In this document: positions 35,126 to 44,239 of the stretch, in pieces
How the letters are laid out: every line of letters starts with the position of its first letter
Numbering within the stretch: position 1 is the stretch's first letter
DNA from: an uncultured Verrucomicrobiales bacterium
Lineage (GTDB): Bacteria > Verrucomicrobiota > Verrucomicrobiia > Verrucomicrobiales > Akkermansiaceae
Assembly: GCA_937934595.1 (NCBI GenBank)
Contig: CALGZA010000084.1
Location: forward strand, 1-51,124
Direction of reading: 5' to 3'
DNA length: 51,124 bases
Notes under the pieces: model-generated
Database searches by the model: none
What the model was told of the DNA's origin: nothing
Seen by the model: only the letters and a program-made list of their open reading frames with translations
Program-made: the position numbers and the translations under genes

Positions 35126-36001
35126 TTAGTAGACGAGTTTATTGAGTGGGTACTCAATGATTCCTTCTGCGCCTAGTTCCTTTAGTGTAGGGATGATTTG
35201 GCGTGCGATGGATTCCTCAATCACTGTCTCAACTGCTACCCAGCCTTCTTCAGCGAGCTGAGAAATAGTGGGTCTGCGGAGGGAAGGTAGTGATTCTAGG
35301 ACTTTTGGCAAGGAATTTTCTGGTAAGTTCATTTTTAGGCCTACTTTGTCACGTGCTTCTAGTGCTGCTTTGAGCATTAGGACGATGTTTGCCATTTTGT
35401 TTTTCTTGAATTCGTCTTCTTGAGCATCTGGGCTTGCGAAGAAGTGTGGGAATGAGGTGAGGAGGGTGTCTACGATGCGGAGTTTGTTGGCTCTGATGGA
35501 GTTGCCTGTTTCTGTGACGTCTACGATGGCGTCTACAAGGTCAGGGACTTTGACTTCTGTGGCACCCCAGGAGAATTCGACTTCTGCGTTTACTCCGTGC
35601 TTTTCAAGGTATCTTTCTGTTATTCCTACACCTTCTGTGGCTATTCTTTTGCCTTCGAGGTCTTTGACTGACTGGATGGGTGAGTCTTGAGGGACGACGA
35701 GGACCCATTTGGTGGGTCGGGTGGTGGCTCTGGAGTAGGGTAGCTCAGCGAGGTCTAAGAGGTTGGCGCGGTTTTCGTATGCCCAGTCTAGTCCTGTGAT
35801 TCCGCAGTCGATGAATCCGGAGTCGATGTATCTGGCTATTTCTTGAGCTCTGATGAGGTAGATGTCTAGCTCTGAGTCGTTGGATGCAGGACGGAGTCCG
35901 CGATCTGATAGGTAGACATTGTAACCGGCTTTCTCTAGGAGAGCGATGGTTGGAGCTTGGAGTGAGCCTTTAGGTAGTGCTATTTTAAGTTTGTTAGCCA
36001 T
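35126..36001 (-). CDS. hisG: ATP phosphoribosyltransferase, long form
   Basis: HisG condenses ATP and PRPP, the first and feedback-controlled step of histidine synthesis. The 291-residue product is the long form: a catalytic periplasmic-binding-protein-like pair of domains (KIALPKGSL at 5-13, FIDCGITGLDW, and the PRPP-site stretch DAIVDVTETGNSIRAN) and a C-terminal ACT-like regulatory domain (about 215-291) that binds histidine. No HisZ partner is needed for this form. It is followed by the mS38-like gene and a terminator, and is divergent from obg. Confidence 0.96.
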   Translation of the reverse strand: MANKLKIALPKGSLQAPTIALLEKAGYNVYLSDRGLRPASNDSELDIYLIRAQEIARYIDSGFIDCGITGLDWAYENRANLLDLAELPYSRATTRPTKWVLVVPQDSPIQSVKDLEGKRIATEGVGITERYLEKHGVNAEVEFSWGATEVKVPDLVDAIVDVTETGNSIRANKLRIVDTLLTSFPHFFASPDAQEDEFKKNKMANIVLMLKAALEARDKVGLKMNLPENSLPKVLESLPSLRRPTISQLAEEGWVAVETVIEESIARQIIPTLKELGAEGIIEYPLNKLVY

Positions 36002-36155
36002 GTTTGGATTGCTAAGGTTGCTTGTGCTTTAAGTTGGAAATAGGGTTGGCTTATGGGGTTAGAAGTATGGTTTATCAAGGTAATTATGTATGATTTGGCA
36101 TTTTTTGTTTTGAATAGGCATTGCTTAGGTGAGATTTTCTGTTAAACGATGCTGG

Positions 36156-36184
36156 TTGACATGTATTGATTGTTGAATTTTAAC
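36156..36184 (+). promoter_or_regulatory. Possible sigma-70 promoter of obg
   Basis: TTGACA (36156-36161) is followed after 17 bases by TTTAAC (36179-36184), four of six matches to TATAAT. Transcription would start about 8 bases before the obg ATG, giving a nearly leaderless mRNA. The -35 is perfect, the -10 weak. Confidence 0.35.
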
Positions 36185-36198
36185 CATATTTTAGAGCG

Positions 36199-37260
36199 AT
36201 GTTTGTAGATAATATAAGAGTTTATTGTAAGGCGGGGGACGGCGGAAACGGTGTGGTTCATTTCCGCAGGGAGAAGTTTAGGCCGAAGGGTGGTCCTGAT
36301 GGTGGAGATGGAGGAAATGGTGGGGATATTGTGATACAGGTTAGTCCTCATACGGATAATTTGAAGGAGTTTTTTTATGATCCTAAGTTGGTGGCGAAGA
36401 GTGGAGCTCATGGTGCTGGTGCGAGGAAGCATGGGAAGAGTGGTAAGACTAGGGTGGCTAAGGTGCCTCCTGGAACGGTTATTTATAGGAGTCCTGCGCT
36501 GACGATTAAGGATGCTGTGGAGATGGAGCGGGGTGAGGGGATTGATCTGGATCCTATTGCGGATTTGACTAAATATGGTGAGGAGTTTTTGCTGTGTAGT
36601 GGAGGCAAGGGGGGGAAGGGAAATTTCCATTATAAGTCTTCTGTGAATCGTTCTCCGGAGGAGCATACGTTAGGGACTGAGGGGGATGAGGGGGTTTATT
36701 ATTTTGAGTTACGAAGGATAGCTGATGCTGGGATGGTTGGTTTTCCGAATGCTGGGAAGTCTACTTTGGTGAGTAAGTTGTCTGCTGCTGAGCCGAAGAT
36801 TGGTTCTTATCCGTTTACGACGCTGAAGCCGATGGTTGGTGTGGTTGAGTTTCCGGGATTTAGGCGTTGTACTGTGGCTGATATACCGGGCTTGATAGAG
36901 GGGGCGCATCAGAATAGGGGGCTAGGTCATGAGTTTTTGCGTCATATAACGCGCTGTCATGTGTTGCTTTTTGTGATTGATATGGCTGGGGTTGATGGAC
37001 GTGATCCGATTGAGGATTTGGAGATTTTGCGGACTGAGATTAGTATGTATGATGAGGATTTAGCGAAGTTTGAGTGGATCATTGTTGCTAATAAGATGGA
37101 TGTGGATGGGGCTGCTGAGAATTTGGAGATTTTCAAGAAGCGTTTTCCTAAGCAGCGCATTATTCCTATATCTGCAGCTAATGAGGATAACTTGGATGAG
37201 CTGAGGCAGTATTTGGAGGAGACTGTATCTTATAGGCCGAAGGATGATGAGCAGGGGTAG
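36199..37260 (+). CDS. obg: Obg family GTPase
   Basis: Obg/CgtA is an essential GTPase in late large-subunit ribosome assembly and stress control. The 353-residue product has the glycine-rich Obg fold (1-158; DGGNGVVHFRREKF, GGPDGGDGGNGGD) and a G domain with P-loop GFPNAGKST (181-189), DIPGLIEGAH (switch II), NKMD and SAA. It ends shortly after the G domain, lacking the variable C-terminal extension of E. coli ObgE. It is divergent from hisG and followed by the large TPR gene on the same strand. Confidence 0.95.
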   Translation: MFVDNIRVYCKAGDGGNGVVHFRREKFRPKGGPDGGDGGNGGDIVIQVSPHTDNLKEFFYDPKLVAKSGAHGAGARKHGKSGKTRVAKVPPGTVIYRSPALTIKDAVEMERGEGIDLDPIADLTKYGEEFLLCSGGKGGKGNFHYKSSVNRSPEEHTLGTEGDEGVYYFELRRIADAGMVGFPNAGKSTLVSKLSAAEPKIGSYPFTTLKPMVGVVEFPGFRRCTVADIPGLIEGAHQNRGLGHEFLRHITRCHVLLFVIDMAGVDGRDPIEDLEILRTEISMYDEDLAKFEWIIVANKMDVDGAAENLEIFKKRFPKQRIIPISAANEDNLDELRQYLEETVSYRPKDDEQG

Positions 37261-37352
37261 TTAGAGGGGCGGGGGCTTAGTTTTTTGATAGGATTTTTTA
37301 GGTGGTGCATTTTGCTGTTGCTAAATGTGGTTATGTGCATTTTGCTTATGAT

Positions 37353-40300
37353 ATGTTGAATGTTGTTTATGATTTGCCGTTCCCTGATGGGAAGCTTTAT
37401 GAGGAGTTAGAAGAGCTGATCAAGGAGGATCAGATGCTGACTATTTGGAACAAGATAGAGGGGTATAGGCCATTGGCTGAGTGGCCAGCAGGTGAGCCAA
37501 GGAGGATGGCTGCTTTGATAGCTAGCAGGCTGGGTGATAGGAGATTATCAGTAGTATTGGATTATTTGAATTATAGGACGCATCGTAATCATCCGAAGTT
37601 TGCTTTGTATTATCACTATAGTAGATTAGTTATGGCAACTCAGCCGGTTGTTATAAAGGCGATTGATGTGATTTTAGGGCAGTCACGGAGTGAGATGGAG
37701 CCTGAGTTGCTGGCTGATTATTTGGTTTATAAGGCGTGGTTGTTAGCTACTGTGAAGGATTTTGGTAGAGCGAATATTTTAGTTGAGGAGGCTAAGGATG
37801 TGGCTCCTGAGTATGCATGGGTTTACGTTCAAGAGTCTGATATTTTAGAGAAGCAGGATAGGTATGAAGAGGCAAATAGGGCTGTAGATTATGCTTTGCG
37901 GTTACGGCCTTTGTATCATGCTGCGATTTTACGTAAGGAGACGGCTTTGATTCAGTTAAACCGGGATGATGAGGCAATGGAGTTACTGATGCGAGCGAAT
38001 GCGCGAGCTGAGCATGGGGTGTATGGTCTTCGGTTACAGCATTTGTATTCTGAGAGGGAAGATCATGAAAAGATGTTATGGGCGCTGGGGGAGTATGAGC
38101 GTTTTTCACCTATGTTACCTGATAAGAGTAAAGAGTGGTTATCAGGGCGAAGGGGTGATTGTTATTATTTGGCGGGAAATTACGAGAGTGCACTTGAGTG
38201 TTATTCGAAGTTTGAGAAAGGTTTCTATAAGACGGTTCATGGTCATTTGAAGAAGAATATTGAAGGTGCACATAGACGTATTAAGCTGGATGTTCCTTTT
38301 GTGAGGCAGCATGATATGACCTGTGCTCCTGCTACGCTTGCTTCATTGTCTAAGTATTATGGTAAGGAGCACGATCATCTCGAGATAGCGGAGGCGATTT
38401 GTTATGATGGGACTCCTTGGCATAAGGAGAGGACATGGGCAGAGTCTAATGGTTTTAGTGTATTTGAGTTTAGGTTTACTGAGGAGGTGACTAAGGTTTT
38501 GATCGACCGTGAGTTACCATTTACTCTGAGTACACATGCTGTAACTTCGGCCCATTTGCAGGCTTGTATTGGTTATGATAGTAGGTTGGGATTGGCTATA
38601 ATCAGAGATCCTACGAATAGGCATTATGGTGAGATGTTATTTGAGGATTTGGTGAGAGAGCATCCTGTTTTTGGCCCACGCGGCATGCTTTTTGTGCCGG
38701 AAGAGGAGTTAGATAAGGTTGAGGGTATAGATTTTCCTGATCAAACAATTTATGATGAGCGACATGCTTTGATGTTGGCATTGGATGCACATGATGAATT
38801 CAAGATGATGGAGGCGATATCGACATTGCGAGCGATAGGAGGCGAGCATGCTTTGGTGATTGATTCTGAGATGAGGTTAGAGCGTTACCGTAGTAATCAT
38901 GTCAGGGTTCATGAGCTTTGTATGATGCTGCATGAAAGGTTTCCTGATTCTGAGGGGATTGCTCTGGATTATTTCTATTCATCAAAGTGGCGGTATGGGC
39001 GAGGTAAGCAACTGGAGATAGGATTGAATACGGTAGCGAAAGAGGGTGCAGATCCGATATTCTATGCAGAGCTTGGAGATTTGTATTTAGAGGACTTGAG
39101 GGATATAGAAATAGCTGAGTTTTATTTAAAAAAGTCTGCTAAGTGTACGTTTTCTAATGCAAGATCAATGGCAGGCTTGGCTTTATGTTCTTACCGTAAG
39201 GGGGAACTTGATGATGCGCTTGATTTTAAGCGCTATGCGTCATGTCAGAGTCCTAGCTGGGAGGCTTATGCTTATCAGTATTTTATGATGGCTTTAGAGG
39301 TTTCACGAGAGGGAGAAGCGCTTGCTTTTTTAGAGGCTAGAACAAGAGACCTGGGTAAATCAAGTAGTGCACCTTGGGTGACATTGTCACGAGCGTATGA
39401 GGAGATTCATGATGATGAGTCATCTCGGAGGGTGGCTAAGAGGGCTTTAGAGCTTTTTCCGGAAGATGGCGATTTGATGGTTCATTTGGCGATGAGTAGT
39501 CATTCATGGGGTGAGGGTGAGCAGGCCGAGGCCTATATATCTAAAGCTAAAGTTCATCTTTCTGATGAAGATTGGCATTTTGCTTGTGGGAATTTAGAGA
39601 GGATATTAGGCGACAGGTTGAAAGCGTTGAGGCATTTCAAGAGGGTGACTGAGCTTAATGTGATGCATTACAGTGGGCAACGCAGATATTGTGATTTGTT
39701 GGAGGAGGAGTATGGTTCTGGATATGTATTGAATTATCTTAAATCTCTTATATCTGAGCATGGTGAGTCGTTGATCTTACTTGAGATTTATGCGGTGAAG
39801 TTATCTGAGCTAAATGATGAGCGGTTGGAGGTAGTTCTGAGGAAAATATTGAATTTAGATCCTCACAATTTGTGGGCTATGCGCGAATTAGCGCTTAGAC
39901 GTGAAGAATCTGGTGATCTTGATGAGGCAATACGTCTGGCGAGACTGTGTGTAGAGAAGCAGCCAAATAAATGTGAGAGTCATGGAGTGTTAGGGGGAGT
40001 ATATATCAGGAACGGGATGCTTGAGGAGGGAAAGGAGTCATTTAAGGAAGCTATTCTGATCGATGCGGATTATACGTTTGCACTTACTGAGTGGTTGGAT
40101 TCACTGGAATACGGTGATGACAAGTTGGAGGTATTGGAGTTTTACCGAGAGCAGCTTGAGGTCCAGTCTGTCCAGGGAGAGGCTCTATGTGAATATAGGA
40201 AACTAGCATATAAGTATGTGCAGCCAGACTTATTGTTAGATCATGTTAGGGGCTTCCGGAGGAGAAGGGGATGCGAGTGGTCTGCATGGGTGGCTGAAAA

Positions 40301-42386
40301 AGATCAACTTTTGGACATGGATCGGCTGGATGAAGCTGAGCAACTAATTGATGAGGCTGTGGTTAAGTTTCCCCACATTCCTAGGATGTATGTAGAAAAA
40401 GCGTCTGTTCACAAGGCTATGGGGGATAATAAGGGGAATATTGAGAGTTTAGAAAAAGCTCTTGAGTATTCACCTTCGTGGGATTGGGTGGGTAGAGCGC
40501 TTGCAGATGCTTATGAGTTAGATGGTGATTTAGTAAGTGCTGAAAAAGTACTTAGGAAGACGATGCAGTGGGCTCCTTTAAACCCTGCTAATGGAGGCTC
40601 CTTGTCGAAATTACTAGATAATTCAGGACGGAAAGAAGAGGCGTTTTCGCTATTGGCTGAGGTTTTGGAGAGGTCACCGATGTATGACTGGGGATGGAGA
40701 GAGTTAAGTTCGTGGGCAGTTGATATGAAGCGTGAGGGTGAGGTTTTAGATTTATTAGACTGCCATATAGATAAGCGCAGTGAGTTGAGTGGTTGGTGGG
40801 AGGTATGCTTTGATGTTTATGATATTTTAAATAAATATGATAGTGCTCTGGAGTATTGTGAATCGTTTTTGCAGAAGGATTCTAGGAATATTGAGGTGCA
40901 TGATTCTAAGGCTTATATGTTGAGTAAGTTGGGTCGTGTAGAGGAGGCGATAGCAGCTGCATTACCTGAGGTTTTTGGTGATGCTGTTCCTCCGAGGTTG
41001 CTTTCAAGACGTGCATTAATAGTTTATCATTATGTTGGGCCGAGGCAGGGTTTAGAGCTGATGGAGAAATTAGTTAAGACGTTTCCGGATTTTGTGCCAG
41101 CGTATCGAAACTTGAGCGAATGGTATTATCTTTTGGGTGATCATTCAGCATCTGAGAAATATACGAAGCAATGGTTGAGGCTAGAGCCTCAATCTTTCAT
41201 GGCTTATGGTCATTTAGGTCTTCTTTCTGAGATAAGGAAGCGGTCTGATGTGGCTGCTTCTTATTATGAGAAAGCATTTCAGATAAATCCTGAATATGCT
41301 CATGCAGGTTATAGGGCGTTTGAGCTGAATTTAGAGAGTAAAAGGCTGGAGGTGCTGCCGAAGGTGATACAGTTGACTAGTCATTATGGTAGGTATACTG
41401 AGTCATTGGAGATGAGTGTTCGCTATGAGCATGCATTAGGTGATGAGCCGGAAGCTTTCCGTTATTTTACTGAATTGATTGAAAGGGATGATTTGCTAGT
41501 AGAGGAGATAGGGAAGACGATAGACTTATTTCCTAATAAGGGTAGGAAGCATGTTTTAGAGATAGTTGAAAGTGGTAGAGCTCAATCTGCTGGATTACTA
41601 CAGGCTTGGCTGTGGGGTAGGTCAAGCGTAGTGCATACGGCTAAGGTTGCTGTGGACTTGCCTTATCCAAGAGAGGTGAAGTATCCTTTGTGGAAAGATT
41701 TATTAGAATGGCTGAGTTCTACAGAGATTTATGAATCTGACATAAAGCTATTTAAGGATGATTTTTATACAGAATTTGCTGAAAACAAAGAGTGTTTGGC
41801 TGTGTTTTTACGAGCATGTGTAATTTTTGATCAGTATGCAATTGGGTGTGATGTTGCGGATGATTTGAAGCGAATGGATGGTGTAGAGGACTGGATGTTA
41901 GCGAATGCAGCCTATTGTGAGATAGCTGAGCGAGGTGTGGCTTCAAGTCAGGCAACTATTGAACGTGGAATCCAACTGCGTAGTGGAAATGGTATGAACC
42001 ATTTGCTAGCAATGTCAGCGATACTTGCTGCTGGAGGTGGGGATATAGAGGGTGCTGAGGAAGCGCTTGCTCAGCGAGATGAGGATATGGATCAAGGGGC
42101 AAAGAGTCTGGGGCATTTGGCTAAAATGTTTATTACTTGCATGCAGGGCGATCAAGATACTCAGAAGGTTTACTGGTATCAATTCAAGAATGTAACAGAG
42201 GGGTGGCAGCAGGATAAGTATTACAAATCTGTAATGAGTTTTTGTAGTGAGGTGGCTGCTAAGAATGGCAAGAAGTGGTTAGGGAAATTGAGTTTGCTGA
42301 AATCTATTGGATTGAATAGATTGAGTTGGTGGCATTTGGCAGTGGTTTATTTGCTAATTAAGCTGCTTGTTGCTCTATTAGATTAG
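37353..42386 (+). CDS. Giant TPR protein with embedded C39-like cysteine peptidase and C-terminal membrane anchor
   Basis: From the ATG at 37353 the product has 1677 residues; an in-frame GTG at 37302 would add 17 (numbering here uses that longer frame, 1694). Repeated helical pairs with TPR spacing fill most of the protein on both sides of a papain-like domain (about 328-465) resembling the peptidase C39-like/PA2778 type: Cys341 in MTCAPATLAS, His418 in SAHLQACIGYD, Asp436 in IIRDPT. The last 20 residues (about 1674-1694) form one hydrophobic anchor. No N-terminal signal is seen, so it is probably tail-anchored facing the cytoplasm. The substrate and partners are unknown. Confidence 0.8.
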   Translation: MLNVVYDLPFPDGKLYEELEELIKEDQMLTIWNKIEGYRPLAEWPAGEPRRMAALIASRLGDRRLSVVLDYLNYRTHRNHPKFALYYHYSRLVMATQPVVIKAIDVILGQSRSEMEPELLADYLVYKAWLLATVKDFGRANILVEEAKDVAPEYAWVYVQESDILEKQDRYEEANRAVDYALRLRPLYHAAILRKETALIQLNRDDEAMELLMRANARAEHGVYGLRLQHLYSEREDHEKMLWALGEYERFSPMLPDKSKEWLSGRRGDCYYLAGNYESALECYSKFEKGFYKTVHGHLKKNIEGAHRRIKLDVPFVRQHDMTCAPATLASLSKYYGKEHDHLEIAEAICYDGTPWHKERTWAESNGFSVFEFRFTEEVTKVLIDRELPFTLSTHAVTSAHLQACIGYDSRLGLAIIRDPTNRHYGEMLFEDLVREHPVFGPRGMLFVPEEELDKVEGIDFPDQTIYDERHALMLALDAHDEFKMMEAISTLRAIGGEHALVIDSEMRLERYRSNHVRVHELCMMLHERFPDSEGIALDYFYSSKWRYGRGKQLEIGLNTVAKEGADPIFYAELGDLYLEDLRDIEIAEFYLKKSAKCTFSNARSMAGLALCSYRKGELDDALDFKRYASCQSPSWEAYAYQYFMMALEVSREGEALAFLEARTRDLGKSSSAPWVTLSRAYEEIHDDESSRRVAKRALELFPEDGDLMVHLAMSSHSWGEGEQAEAYISKAKVHLSDEDWHFACGNLERILGDRLKALRHFKRVTELNVMHYSGQRRYCDLLEEEYGSGYVLNYLKSLISEHGESLILLEIYAVKLSELNDERLEVVLRKILNLDPHNLWAMRELALRREESGDLDEAIRLARLCVEKQPNKCESHGVLGGVYIRNGMLEEGKESFKEAILIDADYTFALTEWLDSLEYGDDKLEVLEFYREQLEVQSVQGEALCEYRKLAYKYVQPDLLLDHVRGFRRRRGCEWSAWVAEKDQLLDMDRLDEAEQLIDEAVVKFPHIPRMYVEKASVHKAMGDNKGNIESLEKALEYSPSWDWVGRALADAYELDGDLVSAEKVLRKTMQWAPLNPANGGSLSKLLDNSGRKEEAFSLLAEVLERSPMYDWGWRELSSWAVDMKREGEVLDLLDCHIDKRSELSGWWEVCFDVYDILNKYDSALEYCESFLQKDSRNIEVHDSKAYMLSKLGRVEEAIAAALPEVFGDAVPPRLLSRRALIVYHYVGPRQGLELMEKLVKTFPDFVPAYRNLSEWYYLLGDHSASEKYTKQWLRLEPQSFMAYGHLGLLSEIRKRSDVAASYYEKAFQINPEYAHAGYRAFELNLESKRLEVLPKVIQLTSHYGRYTESLEMSVRYEHALGDEPEAFRYFTELIERDDLLVEEIGKTIDLFPNKGRKHVLEIVESGRAQSAGLLQAWLWGRSSVVHTAKVAVDLPYPREVKYPLWKDLLEWLSSTEIYESDIKLFKDDFYTEFAENKECLAVFLRACVIFDQYAIGCDVADDLKRMDGVEDWMLANAAYCEIAERGVASSQATIERGIQLRSGNGMNHLLAMSAILAAGGGDIEGAEEALAQRDEDMDQGAKSLGHLAKMFITCMQGDQDTQKVYWYQFKNVTEGWQQDKYYKSVMSFCSEVAAKNGKKWLGKLSLLKSIGLNRLSWWHLAVVYLLIKLLVALLD

Positions 42387-42434
42387 TGTTTTTCGTAATG
42401 CTGAAGTTGTTTAGGATTGTGGTGTTTTTTTTGG

Positions 42435-43181
42435 TCACGGTGTTCTGCATGAGATCTCATCTATTACTAGCTTATTGTTAACTATTTTGGCAGTTAGGCT
42501 TAAGTCTTCGTGTTCGTTGATTCCTTTGAAGGATGCGTAGATTTTTGTGGGGGTCTTATGGAGTGATGTTGGTTTTTGCCAATTTATTATGTCTAGGTGG
42601 TTTATATTCGTTGCTGAGTTTGAATTGAAATTTCCGAGTTGAAGTTGTTTGAGTAGGGATTCTGCTTTTTTGATTTCGAGGCCTTTGACTAGGTTTAGGC
42701 GGTATTCTTTTTTATCTACGATGAGGATCGTGGTTTTACGGTTTATGACTTTACCGGCTCGGAATTCTTCTGTTTTGATGGTTTCTTTTTTTTGAGCATT
42801 AGCGAGTTTGTTCTTGCCTGCAAAGTTGATGTGCAAGATGGGCTGAGTGACATGACGTCCTGTGATGCTTTCTTTGCCGAAGATGGTAATAATGTGATTA
42901 GTAGAAGGTGGAAGTGGTCTGGTGGATATTTGAGAGATATTTTTTATGCCGTTTTTTTTGGCGAGGCTGATGACGATTTGTTCCTGTTTTTTGTTAAGGA
43001 CGGCGTTTGGCGCGTATTTGTAGGTGATGGTGTGAGGTGTTTTTTGAATGGAGTTGTCAGTATTTTCAGAGGATTCTAGGGAGGTTGCTAGTATGAATAG
43101 GGTGGAAATGCTGAGTAATAAGTGAGAGAATGGGAGATGATTTGCTTTGGTTGAAGAGGTGAGTCGTGTATTTGATTGCAT
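42435..43181 (-). CDS. Hypothetical exported protein
   Basis: With the ATG at 43181 the product is 248 residues; an upstream start at 43238 adds 19 unlikely residues. A hydrophobic stretch (about 16-33, FSHLLLSISTLFILATSL) is a signal peptide or anchor, followed by a Lys/Asn/Thr-rich soluble domain without motifs I recognise. Two similar sub-blocks with IVDKKEYRLNL and ASFKGINEHEDLSL may be beta domains. It converges with the giant TPR gene across 48 bp. Confidence 0.55.
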   Translation of the reverse strand: MQSNTRLTSSTKANHLPFSHLLLSISTLFILATSLESSENTDNSIQKTPHTITYKYAPNAVLNKKQEQIVISLAKKNGIKNISQISTRPLPPSTNHIITIFGKESITGRHVTQPILHINFAGKNKLANAQKKETIKTEEFRAGKVINRKTTILIVDKKEYRLNLVKGLEIKKAESLLKQLQLGNFNSNSATNINHLDIINWQKPTSLHKTPTKIYASFKGINEHEDLSLTAKIVNNKLVIDEISCRTP

Positions 43182-43323
43182 CTTAGTGTGTGTGGTTATC
43201 TTGAGTGTTATTGCTTTATTGGTGTGATTTTGTGTCAATCAAATTTGTTTTTATCTAGAATTTCATTATTGTGGGCTTCTTTTGTCAGTTGTGATGGTTG
43301 TAGGTTGGGATGGGATGAAGTGA

Positions 43324-44055
43324 TTAAAAGCCAATGATGATTGGGGGCATGACTTCACTGATAGAGGTGTTGCCGCTGTTTTCAGTAGTGGATATGGCTG
43401 TGATAACGTTGTTTGTGAATTCTACGGTGACGTTTGATTTTTCCTCATTTGTGACGTGAGAGAGTTTTTTGTAGGTAAAGCCTGTTTGGTGATTGGTGAT
43501 GTAGCGGTAGTGTTTTACTTTTTCGAATTCGATGAATTCGTATTTACCTGATTTACCGTCTTTGGTGATTCGTTGTTGTTTTTTTGTGGGCTGGCCGAGG
43601 GACTGGATAGTTTCGTCTACTGTCATTCCGATGGCGACTCGGTTATTTGCTATGAGGTTCTGGACTTTTATTTGGCGGGTGTAGAGTTTTTGGAGGTTTT
43701 CGATAAATTTAGGGTCTTTGCTGGCGAGGTTTTTTGGGTTTACCCAGCCTTTTACTTTTCCGTATTTTCCTTTGGCTGAGATTCTGTAGGCTGATTTGTT
43801 CATGGCGATCAGTTGGACGACTTTGCCGGGTTTGATGGTGCCTATTTTGGGGCTGATTTTGCCCTTTTTAGTGGAGTAGATCTTTGTTGTTTTTGTGGTT
43901 AGGAGTTTTATTGGGATGCTGGTGTAGTTTTCGAAGTAAAAGACAGTAGGGTCATTATTTAGGCCTGATTTGGTTTTGCTAGGTTTTGCTGATACGTATG
44001 AGAGAAGGCTTAATGAGAGGAAAAAGACAGATAGAATGGATAAGGATTTTTTCAT
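43324..44055 (-). CDS. Secreted protein with SH3-like and SmpA/OmlA-like segments
   Basis: The 243-residue product has a signal peptide (about 1-23, ending YVSAK). A bacterial SH3-like stretch follows (about 62-110, GTIKPGKVVQLIAMN ... GWVNPKNL), then a segment GMTVDETIQSLGQPTKKQQ typical of the SmpA/OmlA-type fold, and a C-terminal beta region ending PPIIIGF. It may bind cell-wall or outer-membrane partners. The combination is recognisable; its function is not. It is divergent from the cytochrome cluster. Confidence 0.7.
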   Translation of the reverse strand: MKKSLSILSVFFLSLSLLSYVSAKPSKTKSGLNNDPTVFYFENYTSIPIKLLTTKTTKIYSTKKGKISPKIGTIKPGKVVQLIAMNKSAYRISAKGKYGKVKGWVNPKNLASKDPKFIENLQKLYTRQIKVQNLIANNRVAIGMTVDETIQSLGQPTKKQQRITKDGKSGKYEFIEFEKVKHYRYITNHQTGFTYKKLSHVTNEEKSNVTVEFTNNVITAISTTENSGNTSISEVMPPIIIGF

Positions 44056-44239
44056 TATTGGGGTCGTTAAGTGGTTTGGTATATAGTTATTAGACTAGAT
44101 TAATTGTGGGATTATTCAATTAAAGTTATGAAAAGTTGTGGTTGTTGGATATGGTGGTGTTGATGGTGTTTTGAAAAAAGGTGATTTTAATGTATTTTTT
44201 TCTGTAATACCATTGATTTTTCATCAGTATATACGCACA

